Assembly (NCBI RefSeq): GCF_000321225.1
Contig: NW_004450459.1
Location: 3,114,675-3,178,674, forward strand
DNA from: Odobenus rosmarus divergens
Taxonomy: Eukaryota; Chordata; Mammalia; Carnivora; Odobenidae
Length of the DNA stretch: 64,000 nucleotides
Direction of reading: 5' to 3'
A program made the position numbers and the translations under genes. Shown piece after piece: positions 1-11,849 of the stretch; position 1 is the stretch's first letter; the number at the start of each line of letters is the position of its first letter. The notes under the pieces were generated by a model. That model saw only the letters and a list, made by a program, of their open reading frames with translations. It was not told the origin of the DNA and ran no database searches.

Positions 1-2690
1 CTGATTTGTCATTAGCAAATATCTTCTTTCATTCTGTCAGGTGTCTTTTAGTTTTGTCAACTATTTCCTTTGCTGTGCAAAAGCTTTTTATCTTGATGAA
101 GTCCCAATAGTTCATTTTTGTCTTTGTTTCCCTTGCCTTTGAGATGTGTCTAGCAAGAAGTTGCTGTGGCCGAGGTCACAGAGGTTACTGCCTGTGTTCT
201 CCTCTAGGATTTTGATGGATTCCTGTCTTACATTGAGGTCTTTCATCCATATTGAGTCTGTTTTTGTGTATGGTATAAGGAAATGGTCCAGTTTCACTCT
301 TCTGCATGTGGCTGTCCAATTTTCCCAATACCATATGTTGAAAATACTGTTTTTTTCCATTGAATATTCTTCTTTGTTAAGGATTAGCTGACCATAAAGT
401 GAGGGTCCATTTCTGAGTTCTCTATTCTATTCCATTAATCTATGTGTCTGTTTTTGTGCCAGTACCATACTGTCTTGATGATGACAGCTTTGTAATAGAG
501 CATGAAGTCTGGATTGTGATGCCACCAGCTTTGCTTTTCTTTTTCAACATTCCTCTGGCTATTCGGGGTCTTTTCTGATTCCATACAAATTTTAGGATTA
601 TTTATTCCAGCTCTGTGAAAGAAGTTGGTGGTATTTTGATAGGGATTGCATTGAATGTATCGATTGCTCTAGGTAGCATAGACATTTTAACAATATTTGT
701 TCTTCCAATCCATGAGCATGGAATATTTTTCAATTTCTTTGTGTCTGCCTCAATTTCTTCCATGAAGGTTGTATAGTTTTCTGAGTACAGATCCTTTGCC
801 TCTTTGGTTAGTTTTATTCCTAGGTATCTTATGGTTTTGGGTGCAGTTGTAAATGGGATCGACTCCTTAATTTCTTTTCCTTCTGCTCAGAAAGGCAACT
901 GATTTCTGAGCAATGATTTTTATATCCTGCCACTTTGCTGAATTCCTGTATGAGTTCTAGCAGTTTTGGAGTGGAGTCTTTTGGGTTTTCCACATAAAGT
1001 CTCATATCATCTTCAAAGAGTGAGAGTTTGACTTCTTCTTTGCTGATTTGGATGCCTTTTATTTCTTTTTGTTGTCTGATTGCTGAGGCTAGGACTTCTA
1101 GTACTAGTTGAATAGCAGTGGTGATAGTGGAAATCCTGATTGTGTTCCTGACCTTAGCGGAAAAACCCTCAGGTTTTCCCCTGCTGAGAATGATATTCGC
1201 TGTGGGGTTTTTGTATATGGCTTTAATGATACTGGAGGTATATTCCCTTGATCCCTACACTGTGAAGAGTTTTAATCAAGAAAGGATCCTGTACTTTGTC
1301 AAATGCTTTTTCTGCATCAATAGAGAGGATCATATGGTTCTTGTCCTTTTATTTATGTAGTGTATCACATTGATTGATTTGTGGATGTTGAAGCACCCTT
1401 GCACCCTAAGAATAAATCCCATTTGGTCGTGGTGAATAATCCTTTTAATGTACTGTTGGATCCTATTGGCTAGTATCTTGGTAAGAACTTTGCCATCCAT
1501 GTTCATTAGGGATATTGGTCTGTAATTCTCCTTTTTGGTGGGGTCTTTTTCTGGTTTTGGGAACAAGGTAATGGTGGCCTCCTAAAATGAGTTTGGAAGT
1601 TTTCCTTCCATTTCTATTTTTTTTGAAACAGCTTCAGAAGAATAAGTACTAGTTCTTTAAATGTTTGGTAGAATTCCCCTGGGAAGCCTTCTGGCCCTGG
1701 ACTCTTGTTTTTTGGGAAGTTTTTGATTACTGCTTCAATTTCCTTACTGGTTATGGGTCTGTTTAGGTTTTCCATTTCTTCCTGGTTCAGTTTTGGTAGT
1801 TTATACGTTTCTAGAAATGCATCCATTTCCTCCAGATTGTCTAATTTGTTGGCATACAGTTGCTCATAACATGTTCTTATAATTGTATTTCTTTGGTGTT
1901 GGTTGTGATCTCTCCTCTTTCATTCATGATTTTATTTATTTGGGTCCTTTCTCTTGTCTTTTTGATAAGTCTGGCCAGGGGTTTATCAATCTTACTAATT
2001 CTTTCAGAGAACCAGCTCCTAGTTTCGTTGATCTGTTCTACTGTTCTTTTGGTTTCTATTTCATTAATTTCTGCTCTAATCTTTATTAATTTTCTTATAT
2101 TGGGTTTAGGATTTTTTTTGCTATTTCTCCAGCTCTTTAGGTGTAAGTTTAGGTTGTGTATTTGAGGCCTTCTTGTTTCTTGAGGAAGGCTTGCATTGCT
2201 ATATACGTCCCTCTCAGGACCTCCTTTGCGGCATCCCAAAGGTTTTGAACAGTTGTGTTTTCATTTTCATTTGTTTCCATGAATGTAATTCTTTAATTTC
2301 CTGGTTGACCCACTCATTCTTTAGTAGGATGCTCTTTAGCCTCCAGGTATTTGAGTTCTTTCCAACTTTCCTCTTGTGATTGAGTTCCAGTTTCAAAGCA
2401 CTGTGGTCTGAAAATACGTAGGGAATAATCCCAGTCTTTTGGTACCAGTTGAGACCTGATTGGTGACCCAGCATGTGATCTCTTCTGGAGATTGTTCCAT
2501 GTGCACTTGAGAAGAATGTGTATTCTGTTGCTTTAGGGTGGAATGCTCTGAATACGTCTGTGAAGTCCATCTGGTCCAGTGTGTCATTCAAAGTCCTTGT
2601 TTCCTTGTTGGTCTTCTGCTTAGATGATCTGTCCATTGCAGTGAGTGGTATGTTAAAGTCCCCTAGTATTGATATTAGGTTTGCAGTATC
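1..2690 (-). mobile_element. L1 LINE, ORF2 remnant (minus strand, continues left of window)
   Basis: Read on the minus strand, this stretch encodes broken pieces of the L1 ORF2 protein in the expected order from high to low coordinate: the end of the endonuclease and linker (about 2636-2214, with the motif SDHSAL), the start of the reverse transcriptase (1826-1614, with [16 protein letters not shown]), the next RT block (1566-1330, with [14 protein letters not shown]) and the C-terminal part (360-112, with WMKDLNVRQESIKILEEN). Frames are interrupted by frameshifts and stops, so the protein is dead. The 3' end and tail lie outside the window. The first part of the endonuclease and ORF1 are missing: L1 homology stops near 2690, and 5'UTR-like sequence resumes near 2840. 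Confidence 0.93.
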
Positions 2691-2840
2691 TGTGTAATTT
2701 GAGGCATGGCATAACCACTTTCATCTAATTAGCTGTATTATGACAAGGTCTATTAATTTATTTAAAAGAATTCATTGGCTTCAAAATTTCTTAAGAGCTC
2801 ATAAGACAAAACTTCTGAAAATATATAAATCTCAATAATA
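2691..2840. other. Unassigned 150 bp between two L1 parts
   Basis: AT-rich sequence that I cannot match to L1 ORF2, ORF1 or 5'UTR. It separates the endonuclease remnant from the 5'UTR-like block. It may be the scar of an internal deletion, or old host DNA between two independent L1 insertions. Confidence 0.4.
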
Positions 2841-3475
2841 TTTCAGGTCTCTAAAGTCTCCAAACTCCTGTGGTACACACCAACACTGCTCCCCTGAGGG
2901 GAAGAAGGTAGGGGGTCTTGCAGTTCTGCCATTTGCTGTGCCCTGGCATGGAGACTGGTCACCTGACCAAGCTGTGGTTTGTGGTTTATGGCAAATTCCT
3001 GGGCTCACTCTTTGCAGCTGGCTTCCCCAGTCTGATGCCTGTGATCTCTGCCACACTCAGGCACTCCCAGTCTTCCTGTGAGCCTGGGGAACCTTAGACC
3101 ACAATGTCCCACCTAGGATTCTGCCCACCTTCACCACCTGAGCACCTTTCAGGCAGGGACATCCCTCACTGGAGCACACTTCTAAAAGTTTTGATTTTGT
3201 GCTCTACTGCTATATCACTTTCTGATAGCTGGTTCAAGAAGGCTCCCTCTCCCTCCCCCAGCCCGCGGTTTATCGTCCCATATATCACCTCGGATTCACT
3301 TCTCTTTACCTCTTACCTTGCAGAATAGTTGGTCACTTTTCTATTTGTGGAGTTGTAGCTATTCTTAGATCTGAGTTCACAGGTGTTCAGAATAATTTGA
3401 TAGCTATCTAGCTGAATTCCTGGGACTAGATGAAACTAAGGTCTTTTCCTCCTCTGCCATCTTGGATTCTCTCCT
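2841..3475 (-). mobile_element. L1 5'UTR with intact 5' terminus (minus strand)
   Basis: On the minus strand the block begins at about 3475 with an L1-type start containing 'ccaagatggcagaggagg', followed by 'cccaggaattcagc' and 'attctgaacacctgtgaactc'. The same series of words occurs at 63,900-63,990 in the plus strand, so both are 5' ends of related carnivore L1 elements. Toward 2841 the sequence is richer in GC, as expected of an L1 5'UTR. Together with 1-2690 it would be a 5'-complete L1 that has lost ORF1 and part of the endonuclease. Two separate elements cannot be excluded. Confidence 0.8.
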
Positions 3476-3480
3476 GGGTC

Positions 3481-6400
3481 CTTATCTTTTAATGATTGAA
3501 TAATATTCCATTGTGTATATACCACATTGTCCTTATCTACTCATCTGTTGACCGACGACACATAGGGTATAATAGCCACATTTTTGGCTATTATAAATAC
3601 TGCTGCAGTGAACACTGGGGTGAATAAATCTTTTGGAGATAGTGATTCCATTCCCTTTGAATATATACCCAGAAGTGGAATTACTATGTCAAACAGTAGT
3701 TCTATTATTCATTTTTTGAGGAAACTCCATATTGTTATTCATAGTGGCTGTACCAGTTTACATTCCCATCAACAGTGTATAAAGATTCCCTGTTCTCTAC
3801 ATTCTTGCCAATACTTATTTCTCATCTTTTTGATAACAGCCATTGTAACAAATGTGAGATGATACCTCATTGTGATTTTGATTTGCATGTCCCTGATTAG
3901 CGATGTTGAGCATGTTTTCGTGTACCTGTTGACCATTTGCATGTCTTCTTTGGAAGAAAAGGTCTGTTCAGTATCTATGCCCATTTTTTAATTGGGTTGT
4001 TTGATTTTTTTTTTTTTTTTTTGCTGTTGAGTTGTAGGAGTTCTTGATATGTTTTGGATATTAACTCTTTATCAGATAAATGATTTGCAAATATTTTTTC
4101 CCATTTGGTAGTTTACCTCTTCATTTTGTCGATGGTTTCCTTTGCTGTATAGATGCTTTTGGTTTGATACTATTTTTTTTTAATTTTTGCTTTTATTGCC
4201 TCTGCTTTTGGTGTCATATCCAAAAAGTAATTGCTAATACCGATGACAAGGTGCTTACCACTTACTTTTCTTCTAGGAGTTTTAATGTTTCTGGTCTTAT
4301 CTTGAAATGTTTAATCTAGTTTGAGTTGATTTTTGTATATGGTATATGGAAGTGGTCCAACTTTATTCTTTTGCATATGGCTATCTAGTTTTCCCAGCAG
4401 CATATTGAAGAGACTGTTCTTTCCTCATAGTATATTCTTGACAACTTTGTCATAAATTCATTGACCATATTTATGTGGGTTTATTTCTGGGATCTCTATT
4501 ATTCATTTTTTGTGTCTGTCTTGATGCCAGGACCATACTGTTGTCTTTACAACAGCTTTGTAATGAAGATTGAAATTCAGAAGTGTGATGCCTCCAGCTT
4601 TGTTCTTTCTCAAGATTGCTTTAGGTATTGGGAGTCTTTTGTGGTTCTATACAGATTTTAATATTCTATCTCATTTTAAAATGCCATTGGAATTTTGAAA
4701 TTATATTGAATGTGTAGATTCCTCTGGATAGTATGGACACTTTAACAATATTCTTCCTATTCATGAGTACAGAATATCTTTCCCTTTACTTATGTGTCTA
4801 ATTTCTTTAATCAGTGTCTGATGGTATCCAACATACATGTTTTTTATCTCTTTGGTTAAACTTATTCCTAGATATTATTCTTTTTGATGCAATTGTAAAT
4901 GGGATTATCTTTTAAATTTCTTTTTCTGGTAGTTATTATATAGAAACAACAGATTTGTATACTGATTTTTCTTTCCTGTAACTTGACTAAATTTTTACCA
5001 TCTAACAGTTTTTTGGGTGTGATCCTCAGGGTTTTCTGTGTATAATATTGTGACAATTTTACTTTTTTTTCTGATTTGGATGCCTTTTATTTCTTATCCT
5101 TGCCTGATTGCTCTGGCTAGGACTTTCAATAAAATGTTGAATAGAAGTTGCAAGAGTGAGCATCATTATCTTCTTCCTGATCTTAGAAAAAAATTCCAGT
5201 CTTTCACTGTTCAGTGTGATGGTAGCTGTGGGCTTGTCATGGTCTTTATTACATTAAGGTCTATTCACTCTGTACCCTTTTTGAGAGTTTTATAAATCAA
5301 TGTTGAATTTGGTCAAATGCTTTTTCTGCATCAAGTAAGAGGATATCATTTTTATCCTTCATTTTGTTAAAGTGATATATTACATTGATTGGTAAGTATT
5401 GATCCATCCTTCATCTCTGGAATAAATCCCACTTGATCATGGTGTATGAATTTTTTGAAAGTATTGAATTAGGTTGCTAATATTTTGTTGAATATTTTTG
5501 CATCTGTGTTAAGGGATTTTGGCCTATAATTTTATTTTTTTTGTGTGTTATTCTTGTCTGGTTTTGGTGTCAAAGTAATGCTGGCCTAATAAAATGAAAG
5601 TGTTGGAAGTGTTCCCTTTTATTTTTTTGGACAAGTTTGAGAAAGATTAGTATTAATTCTTCTTTAAATGTTTGGCAGAATTCACCAGTAAAACCATGTG
5701 ATCCTGGACTCTTCTTTTCTTGGATGTCTTTTGATGACCAAATTTCATTACCCATAACTGGTTTGTTCAGATTTTCTATTTCTCATTCAGTTTAGGAGGA
5801 CTATGTTTCTAGATATTGATCCATTTCTTCTAGGTTGTCCAATTTGTTGACATATAATTTTTTGTAGTAGTCTTTTAAAATCCTTTATTTCTGTGGTGTC
5901 AGTTGTTACTTCTCTTTCATATCTGATTTTGAGTACTTTTTTTTTACTTGATGAATCTAGCTAAAAGTTTATTAGTTTATCGTTTTGAAGAACCAGCTCT
6001 TGGTTTAATCTTTTTTTTTTTTTTTTTTGGTATCTATTTCATTTACTTTTGCTCTGATCTTTATTTCCATTCTACTAACTTTATGCTTTGTTCTTATCTT
6101 TCTAGTTTCTTTAGGTTGCAAGATTAGTTTGAGATTTTTCTTGTCTCTTAAGGTAGGCCTGTATTGCTGTAAACTTCCCTCTTAAAACTGTCTTTGCTGC
6201 ATCCCAAAGATTTTGGACTGTTGTGTTTGCAGTTTGATTAGTTTCAATGTATTTTTCTTTTCTTTTTTCCATAACTTTCTCTTTATTCACTGATTGGTTG
6301 TTTAATATCATGTTGTTTAGCCTCACCATGTTTGTGGATTTCTTTTCCAGTTTTTTCTTGTAATTTCTAGTTTCTTACCATTGTGAAAAGATGTTTGAAA

Positions 6401-7075
6401 TGATTGCAATCTTCTTAAATTTGAGAGTTGTTTTGTGGCCTAACATGGGATCCACTCTGGAAAATGTTCATGTGCACTTGAAAATAATGTGTATTCTGTT
6501 TTTGGATAGAATGTATAGATCTTTTAAGTTCATGTGGTTTGATGTGTCATTCAATGCCACTGTTCCTTATGGATTTTTTTTTTTTTTGGTCTGTATAATC
6601 TATCCATGAATGTAAGTGGGTATTAAAATCTTCTATTATATTACTGTTAATTTCTCCCTTTATGTCTGTTAATATTTGCTTTATGTATTTAGGAGCTCCT
6701 GTAGGGTGCATAAATATTTATAATTGTTAAATCCTCCTGTTGGATTGATCCTTTTATCATTGTCATCATTAATGCCCTTCTTGGTCTTTTGTTAGAGTGT
6801 TTGTTTTAAAGTCTATTTTGTCTGATATAAATATTACTACCACAGCTTTTTTTTTTTTCACTTCTATTTTCATAGAATATCTTTTTTCCATCTCTTCACT
6901 TTCAGTCTGTATGTGTTTTTAGGTCTGAAGTGAGTCTCTTCTAAGCAGCATATACATGGGTTTTTTTTTTTTGTTTTATCCATTCGGTCACCCTGTGTAT
7001 TTTGATTGGAATGTTTAGACCATTTATATTTAAAGAATTTATAGGTATGTACTAAGTACTATTTTTTTCTTTTTT
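3481..7075 (-). mobile_element. Older L1 (L1M type) ORF2 remnant, minus strand
   Basis: Minus-strand translation gives decayed ORF2 pieces. Near 3490-3530 lies the antisense of the ORF2 C-terminal 'caatggaatattattcaat'. At 3984-3769 is the C-terminal region, at 5755-5570 RT text with SPGSHGFTGEFCQTFKEE, and at 6329-6111 the endonuclease-RT linker. 6600-7070 is the antisense of the endonuclease, including the part that reads 'attttgtctgatataaata'. Divergence and stop density are much higher than in 1-2690, so it is older. The younger L1 5' end at 3475 abuts it directly, which fits insertion of the younger copy into this one. Confidence 0.9.
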
Positions 7076-7690
7076 GAGCTTGTACCTCAAACGATTCTTT
7101 TACAAGTGTTTCTCCATTTCTTTTTCTGCTTATTTGGGACAAGATGGCTATAGACAGCTAGAGTTGGGTATTTTCCTTCCCCAGCTCAGTTAGTTTCTGG
7201 TAATACTCCAGCAGATTAGGCTCTGGTTAACTACTTTCCCCTGAGGGCAGGTTTTCTTAAGAAGAACAGAGTGCTCTGGTGTATTTCACAATTTTGCTTT
7301 TCACTTCCCCTTTCTGTGAGTGGGAGGGGGGTTTTCTCCAGTATTTATGAGAATCTAGTAGAGCCCCTGGAGCAAAATCTCACAATATTGTGGACACCGA
7401 CATATGACTGGTTCCTTTAGGAGTTTTTAACTCTGAGACTTGTCCGCCCGCACTAAGCCTTCTGCAGTTTTACAGTTGCATTTCAAGTTTTCCTACCCCG
7501 GCAGTGGTTCCTGTGGCGGCTTCTACTTGTGAGTTTCTGTTCTGGTAAGTCAATTCTCCTTATATTCACCTGTCCATCTCTCTAACCTCAGAGGCAGTGA
7601 TTTTCCCAGAATCTTCTCTTATGTCCTAGGAGAGTTGTTGATTTTTCATTCCATTCAGCTTTTTACTTCATGTTAGGATGAAGTGGTGAC
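7076..7690 (-). mobile_element. Probable old L1M 5' region (minus strand)
   Basis: Moderately GC-rich, non-coding stretch lying just upstream (in the L1 sense) of the preceding ORF2 remnant. On the minus strand it resembles 5' regions of ancient mammalian L1M elements, with segments such as 'gaaactcacaagtagaagcc'. No ORF1 is visible between the two parts. The family assignment is from memory and tentative. Confidence 0.4.
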
Positions 7691-8877
7691 TTCCAGCCCC
7701 TTACATATAGAATCAGAAATTGGACGTTCTTTTGTAATGTTTAAAATCAGGAAGTGTGAGTCCTCCACCTTCATTATTTTTATCAGGATTGTTGTGGCTA
7801 CCCTTAGCCTTGACTTTCCATATGAATTTTAGGATCAGCTTGTCAATTTTTACAAGCCTGATGGGAATTGTGTAGAATCTATAGATAATGTTTGGTGAAT
7901 ATTGTCATTTTAATATAATTTGATCCATGAAAATGGGATATCTTTCCGTTTATTTAGGTCTTTAATACTTACCAGTATTTTTCTGCTGTTACTGAGATGA
8001 TCATATATTTTTGTCCTTGATGCCACTGATTGATTTTGCTAAAGCCCAATGTTTGCCTTCCTGGAAAAAGTACCATTTGGTCATCATGTATAATTCTTTT
8101 TCATGTTTATGGATTTGGTTTGCTAGTATTTTGTTGAGAATTGTTGCATTTATACTCATAAAATCTATTGGTCTATAGTTTTCTTCTATTGTGGTGTCTG
8201 TTGTTTATCAGTGTAATACTGTTCTCATAAAGTGAGTCGAGAAGTTTTCCTTTACCTTCAATTTTTTTTTTTTTGGAAGAATTTGACAAATTGTTAATGC
8301 TTCTCTAAATGTTTGATAGACTACCAATAAAGCCATTTGGGACTGGGCTCTTCTTTGTGGGAAGCTTTTATTAGGTGTTGTTGTTGTTATTATTGTTGTT
8401 GTTGTTATTATCATAATTAATCTTTTTACTTGTTAAAGGTCTATTGGGATTTTCTTTCCTCTTGAGTCTGTTTCAGTACCTATGCCTTAGTAGCAAATTT
8501 TTTATTTCATCTAGGTTATCTGATGTGTTGGCATGCAATCTGTCATTGTATTTCCATGTAGACCTTTTTATGGGTAAACTCAATGGCAATAACCTTTTTT
8601 TCATTGCTGATTTTAGTAGTTTGAATCTTAGACCTTCTCTGTACTTGGTAGGTCTTCTCTTTGACAGGTCAGTTTTGTTCATCTTCTGAAGAACTAACTT
8701 TTGGTTTTGTTGGTTTTCAGTTTTTCTAATCTCTATTTCATTTATTCTACTGGGATTTGTTTTTTTTTTTCTTTTTTCCCTTGCTATAGATTTAGTTTGC
8801 TTTGCTTTCTTTAGTTTCTTAAGATGCAAGTTTGGGTTATTGATTTGAGATTTTCTTCCTCTTTTCTTCAGTAGCTG
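7691..8877 (-). mobile_element. Ancient L1 ORF2, part A (RT region), minus strand
   Basis: Antisense L1 ORF2. Near 7740-7800 is the antisense of the RT block usually read as 'gtgatgcctccagcttt'. A readable piece at 8889-8473 includes NNPNLHLKKLKKAK and NEIEIRKTENQQNQKLVLQKMNK, which belong to the linker just before the RT. The homology stops near 8877 in 'ttgatttgagattttcttc' and resumes at 10,158 with 'tttgatttacatcttctttt' at the same place in the L1 consensus, so parts A and B are one element split by an insertion. No 3'UTR is present at the left end. Confidence 0.82.
8376..8412. repeat. (TTG)n microsatellite
   Basis: Short run of TTG/TTA triplets inside the antisense L1. It probably grew from an RT-coding AAC/AAT-rich stretch. 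Confidence 0.85.
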
Positions 8878-10157
8878 CAACTCAGTCATTTTTGTTGCAA
8901 CTAAAAGACAGTGTCACAGAAGCTTCCTGGTAGATCTGGGAGAAACTGTTACTCACATTAAATGATGGAATAGTTTGTCTTGGACAATATGATTACATAT
9001 GAAAACTAAAAATGTAAGTGTGGAATCTTCTAAACCAGCACTATGCAAATCATAAAATTGGTTGATTGCATCTGCTTCCACAGTGCTCCTTTAGGTAATA
9101 CAAATAAAACTGAAAATTACCTGTTATCTCCCTTACTATTTATGGTATTGGCAGTTTCATACCAAAACTACAGAAAAAAGTGGCTTTTGAAAAATTATTA
9201 CTTTAGTAAATAAATTAGACATATCAGTCTGTTGGCCAGCAAAGTTCAAATGATCCTAAGCATTTATATTAAAACTCTTGGTCTTTCATTGTTTTATCAC
9301 TTTTTCCTGTTTAAAAAGATAAAATGTTACAGAATCAGAGTATCAAAAATTGTGCAAGGGCATAATATTTGAATATGTTTTTCTTCATATTTTTATCATG
9401 TCCATAGGTATATCAAGTGTGAATGATACAGGACTAAAACTTATTGCATTAGCCATGACTTTAAATGGCCTCAGTGTACATATTCAAATTTTTAATATTT
9501 AAATAACTGAAAGCATACTATTGTAATCCAAGAAGAAGTTATAGAACTTAGGATATAGTAATAAAAAGATGAAGTACAATTTCTCAGGTATGATATATTT
9601 ACCATATCAAATATTTGAGAACCAAATATGAGATATTAATTAATGGAATAGAAGACAAATTTAAATATTTACAAGTGAAATAGAATAGAAAAACAATGGT
9701 GTGCATTTCAAATAGTCTTAATTTAAGTTCTAACAAAACTAAAAAGGGTACTTATGGTCCTATGACAATAAATAAAGTGATCTTTCACATAGGAGTGGTA
9801 ACAAATGTACAATAGCGAAATGCAGCCTCATAGATGTGTGGGTTTTACAGTCAAAAGATCATTTTAAAAATTGTGTTTTCCTTTAATTTTTGAGCAGTGA
9901 AGCCAGCACTGGCCTACTAAACTTTTGATGAATTGCAAGATAGCACACATTCATGATAAGGAGAAAAAGCTGATGAGTCTGTGCTTAATTTAGTGTCCAG
10001 AACAAGAGTTACAAGTTAACTACAATTGCTGGTGCTCTTTCAAATGAAGAGGAGTTAATAAATGGAAATGAAGGCAGGTTTATACAGAACACTGAATGTG
10101 TTGTATAAATCCTCATGAAACTATAGACAAAGGAATACCACAGAAGGCATATACTTT
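8878..10157. other. 1.28-kb insert of unknown origin inside the ancient L1
   Basis: AT-rich, non-L1 sequence with no long open frame and no repeat I recognise. It is bounded by two imperfect copies of 'ttgattt-aga-ttcttc-ttt' (8851-8877 and 10,157-10,178), which look like a decayed target-site duplication. No clear poly(A) is left at either end. It could be an old retrocopy of a transcript, an unrecognised transposon, or ancestral sequence brought in by rearrangement. Confidence 0.5.
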
Positions 10158-10889
10158 GATTTACATCTTCTTTTTTAATATAGGCATTTACAGCTACAAA
10201 TTTCCTACTATGTATTACTTTAGTTATTTCCCATTTGTTTGGCATGTTTTTGTTTTTATTCATATCTAAATATTTTCTAATTTCCCTTGTGATTTCATCT
10301 TTGACCCATTTATTTAAGTGTATATAATTTGATTTCCAAATATATGTGAAGTCCTCAAATTTTCTTTGGTTATTGATTTCTAATTTCATCCATGTGGTCA
10401 GAGAACAGGTTTTGAGTGATTTCAGACATTTTAGATGTATCGAGGCCTAGTCTAATGGCCTAATAAATGGTCTGTCCTAGAAAATGGTCCATGTGTTCTT
10501 GGGAAAAAATGGGTTTTCTATTGCTGGGGAGAGTGTTTCATTGATGTCTGTTTTAGTTGATTTACATTGTCATTGGACTTGTCTACTCCTTGTTCCTTCT
10601 ATTACAATGATGTAATAGAAAACTTACTGGAAGTGGGATATTGAAGTGTCTAACTATTACTGTTGAATTGTCCATTCAATTCTACTTTTGTTTTATACAT
10701 TCTGAGACTCTAGGTGCATATTTGGTTAAATTATGCCTCACTAACATATTGACCCTTTTATCATTACAAAACAATACTTTTTGTCTATAATAATTTTTAT
10801 CTTAAAGTGTATTTTGTCTGATATAAATATAGCCATGTTAGCTCTCTTCATTACTGTTGGCCTGGTTGGTCTTTTTTTCATCCTTATTT
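10158..10889 (-). mobile_element. Ancient L1 ORF2, part B (linker and endonuclease), minus strand
   Basis: Continuation of 7691-8877. Minus-strand translation of 10,389-10,009 contains NKWVKDEITREIRKYLDMN from the linker after the endonuclease, and 10,480-10,880 is the antisense of the endonuclease ('attttgtctgatataaatat' at about 10,810). The last part of that open frame (below about 10,157) lies in the unrelated insert. Decay is heavy, as in L1ME/HAL1-age elements. Confidence 0.82.
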
Positions 10890-10908
10890 CAACCTATTTG
10901 TATGTTTT

Positions 10909-11107
10909 TATTGGTTTGTTTTTGTTTTTGTTTTTTACAGAGGGAGAGAGAAGTGGGGGAGAGGCAGAGGGAGGGAGAGAGTAGTAAGTAAGCTCCATGC
11001 CCAGTGTGGAGCCTGATGCATGGGACTTGATCTCCTAATCGTGAGATCATGACCTGAGCTGAAATCAAGAGTTGGGTGCTTAACCAACTGAGCCACCCAG
11101 ATACCCC
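10909..11107 (-). mobile_element. SINEC (tRNA-Lys SINE), minus strand
   Basis: Antisense SINEC: T-rich tail, GA-rich block, 'gatcatgacctgagctgaa', then 'aaccaactgagccacccag' at the right end (tRNA-derived head). Flanked by imperfect duplicates 'caacctatttgtatgtttt' (10,890-10,908) and 'caactatttgtgtctttt' (11,108-11,125). These are L1 endonuclease text, so this SINE landed inside the ancient L1. Confidence 0.93.
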
Positions 11108-11638
11108 CAACTATTTGTGTCTTTTAAAGTGTCCTTTTTAACAGCATATAGTTGAATAATATTTTTTATCCACTTTGCTAATTTGCTTTTTGATATCTAT
11201 ATGCCCTGTCTTTTTTTTATCTGTTCTTACATTTTTTACATTAAATATTTCCCAATATATCCTTTTAGTGTCCTTGTTTTTTAAATTTTTATTTTCTTAA
11301 TGGTTGCCCTGAGGATTATAATTAACATGTTAACTATAATCTAGTTAAAATTAATACTGCTTCATTTCAATTGTATACAGAACCTTTGCTTCAGTGTATC
11401 TATATTCCCTTCACCTTTTGTGCTGTTGTCATCTTTATAATACATTAGCTTTTTTGTACATCTTTGTGCATTACAAACGTCAACTGTTTTATGATTGCTA
11501 TAGTCAGTTGCCATTAAATAAGGTAAGAGAATAAAACAAAAAATACACTTATTCCCTCTTTTTTCTGTACCTATATATTTACCTTTTTCCCTGTTCCTAT
11601 TTTTTGTTGTAGCTTCAGGTTTCTTTCTAATGTCTTTT
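11108..11638 (-). mobile_element. Ancient L1, part C, minus strand
   Basis: Resumes the L1 exactly where the SINEC interrupted it ('tgtccttt-ttaacagcatatagttg'), then runs into the 'ggttgccctgaggattata' region upstream of the endonuclease in old L1M elements. No readable frame. Confidence 0.72.
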
Positions 11639-11836
11639 TTTTTTTTTTTGAAGATTTTATTTATTTTTTTGACAGAGAGACACAGCGAGAGAGGGAACAC
11701 AAGCAGGGGGAGTGGGAGAGGGAGAAACAGGCTTCCCGCGGAGCAGGGAGCCCGATGCGGGGCTCGATCCCAGGACCCTGGGATCATGACCTGAGCCGAA
11801 GGCAGACACTTAATGACTGAGTCACCCAGGCGCCCC
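11639..11836 (-). mobile_element. SINEC, minus strand
   Basis: Poly(T) start, 'aagattttatttattt', GA-rich block, 'gggatcatgacctgagccg', and 'gtcacccaggcgcccc' at the right end. Flanked by a 13-bp duplicate, 'tctaatgtctttt' (11,626-11,638) and 'tctaatgtccttt' (11,837-11,849), with one mismatch. Inserted into the ancient L1. Confidence 0.96.
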
Positions 11837-11849
11837 TCTAATGTCCTTT

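Noticed and set aside
10009..10389. 126-codon minus-strand frame as a possible gene
   Set aside because: Its N-terminal two thirds are L1 ORF2 linker; the rest is in the unrelated insert. A chance fusion across an insertion edge.
11041..11100. tRNA-like boxes as a tRNA gene
   Set aside because: They belong to the tRNA-Lys-derived head of a SINEC, as at the other SINEC copies.
11362..11787. 141-codon minus-strand frame
   Set aside because: Begins inside a SINEC and runs into old L1; not a gene.
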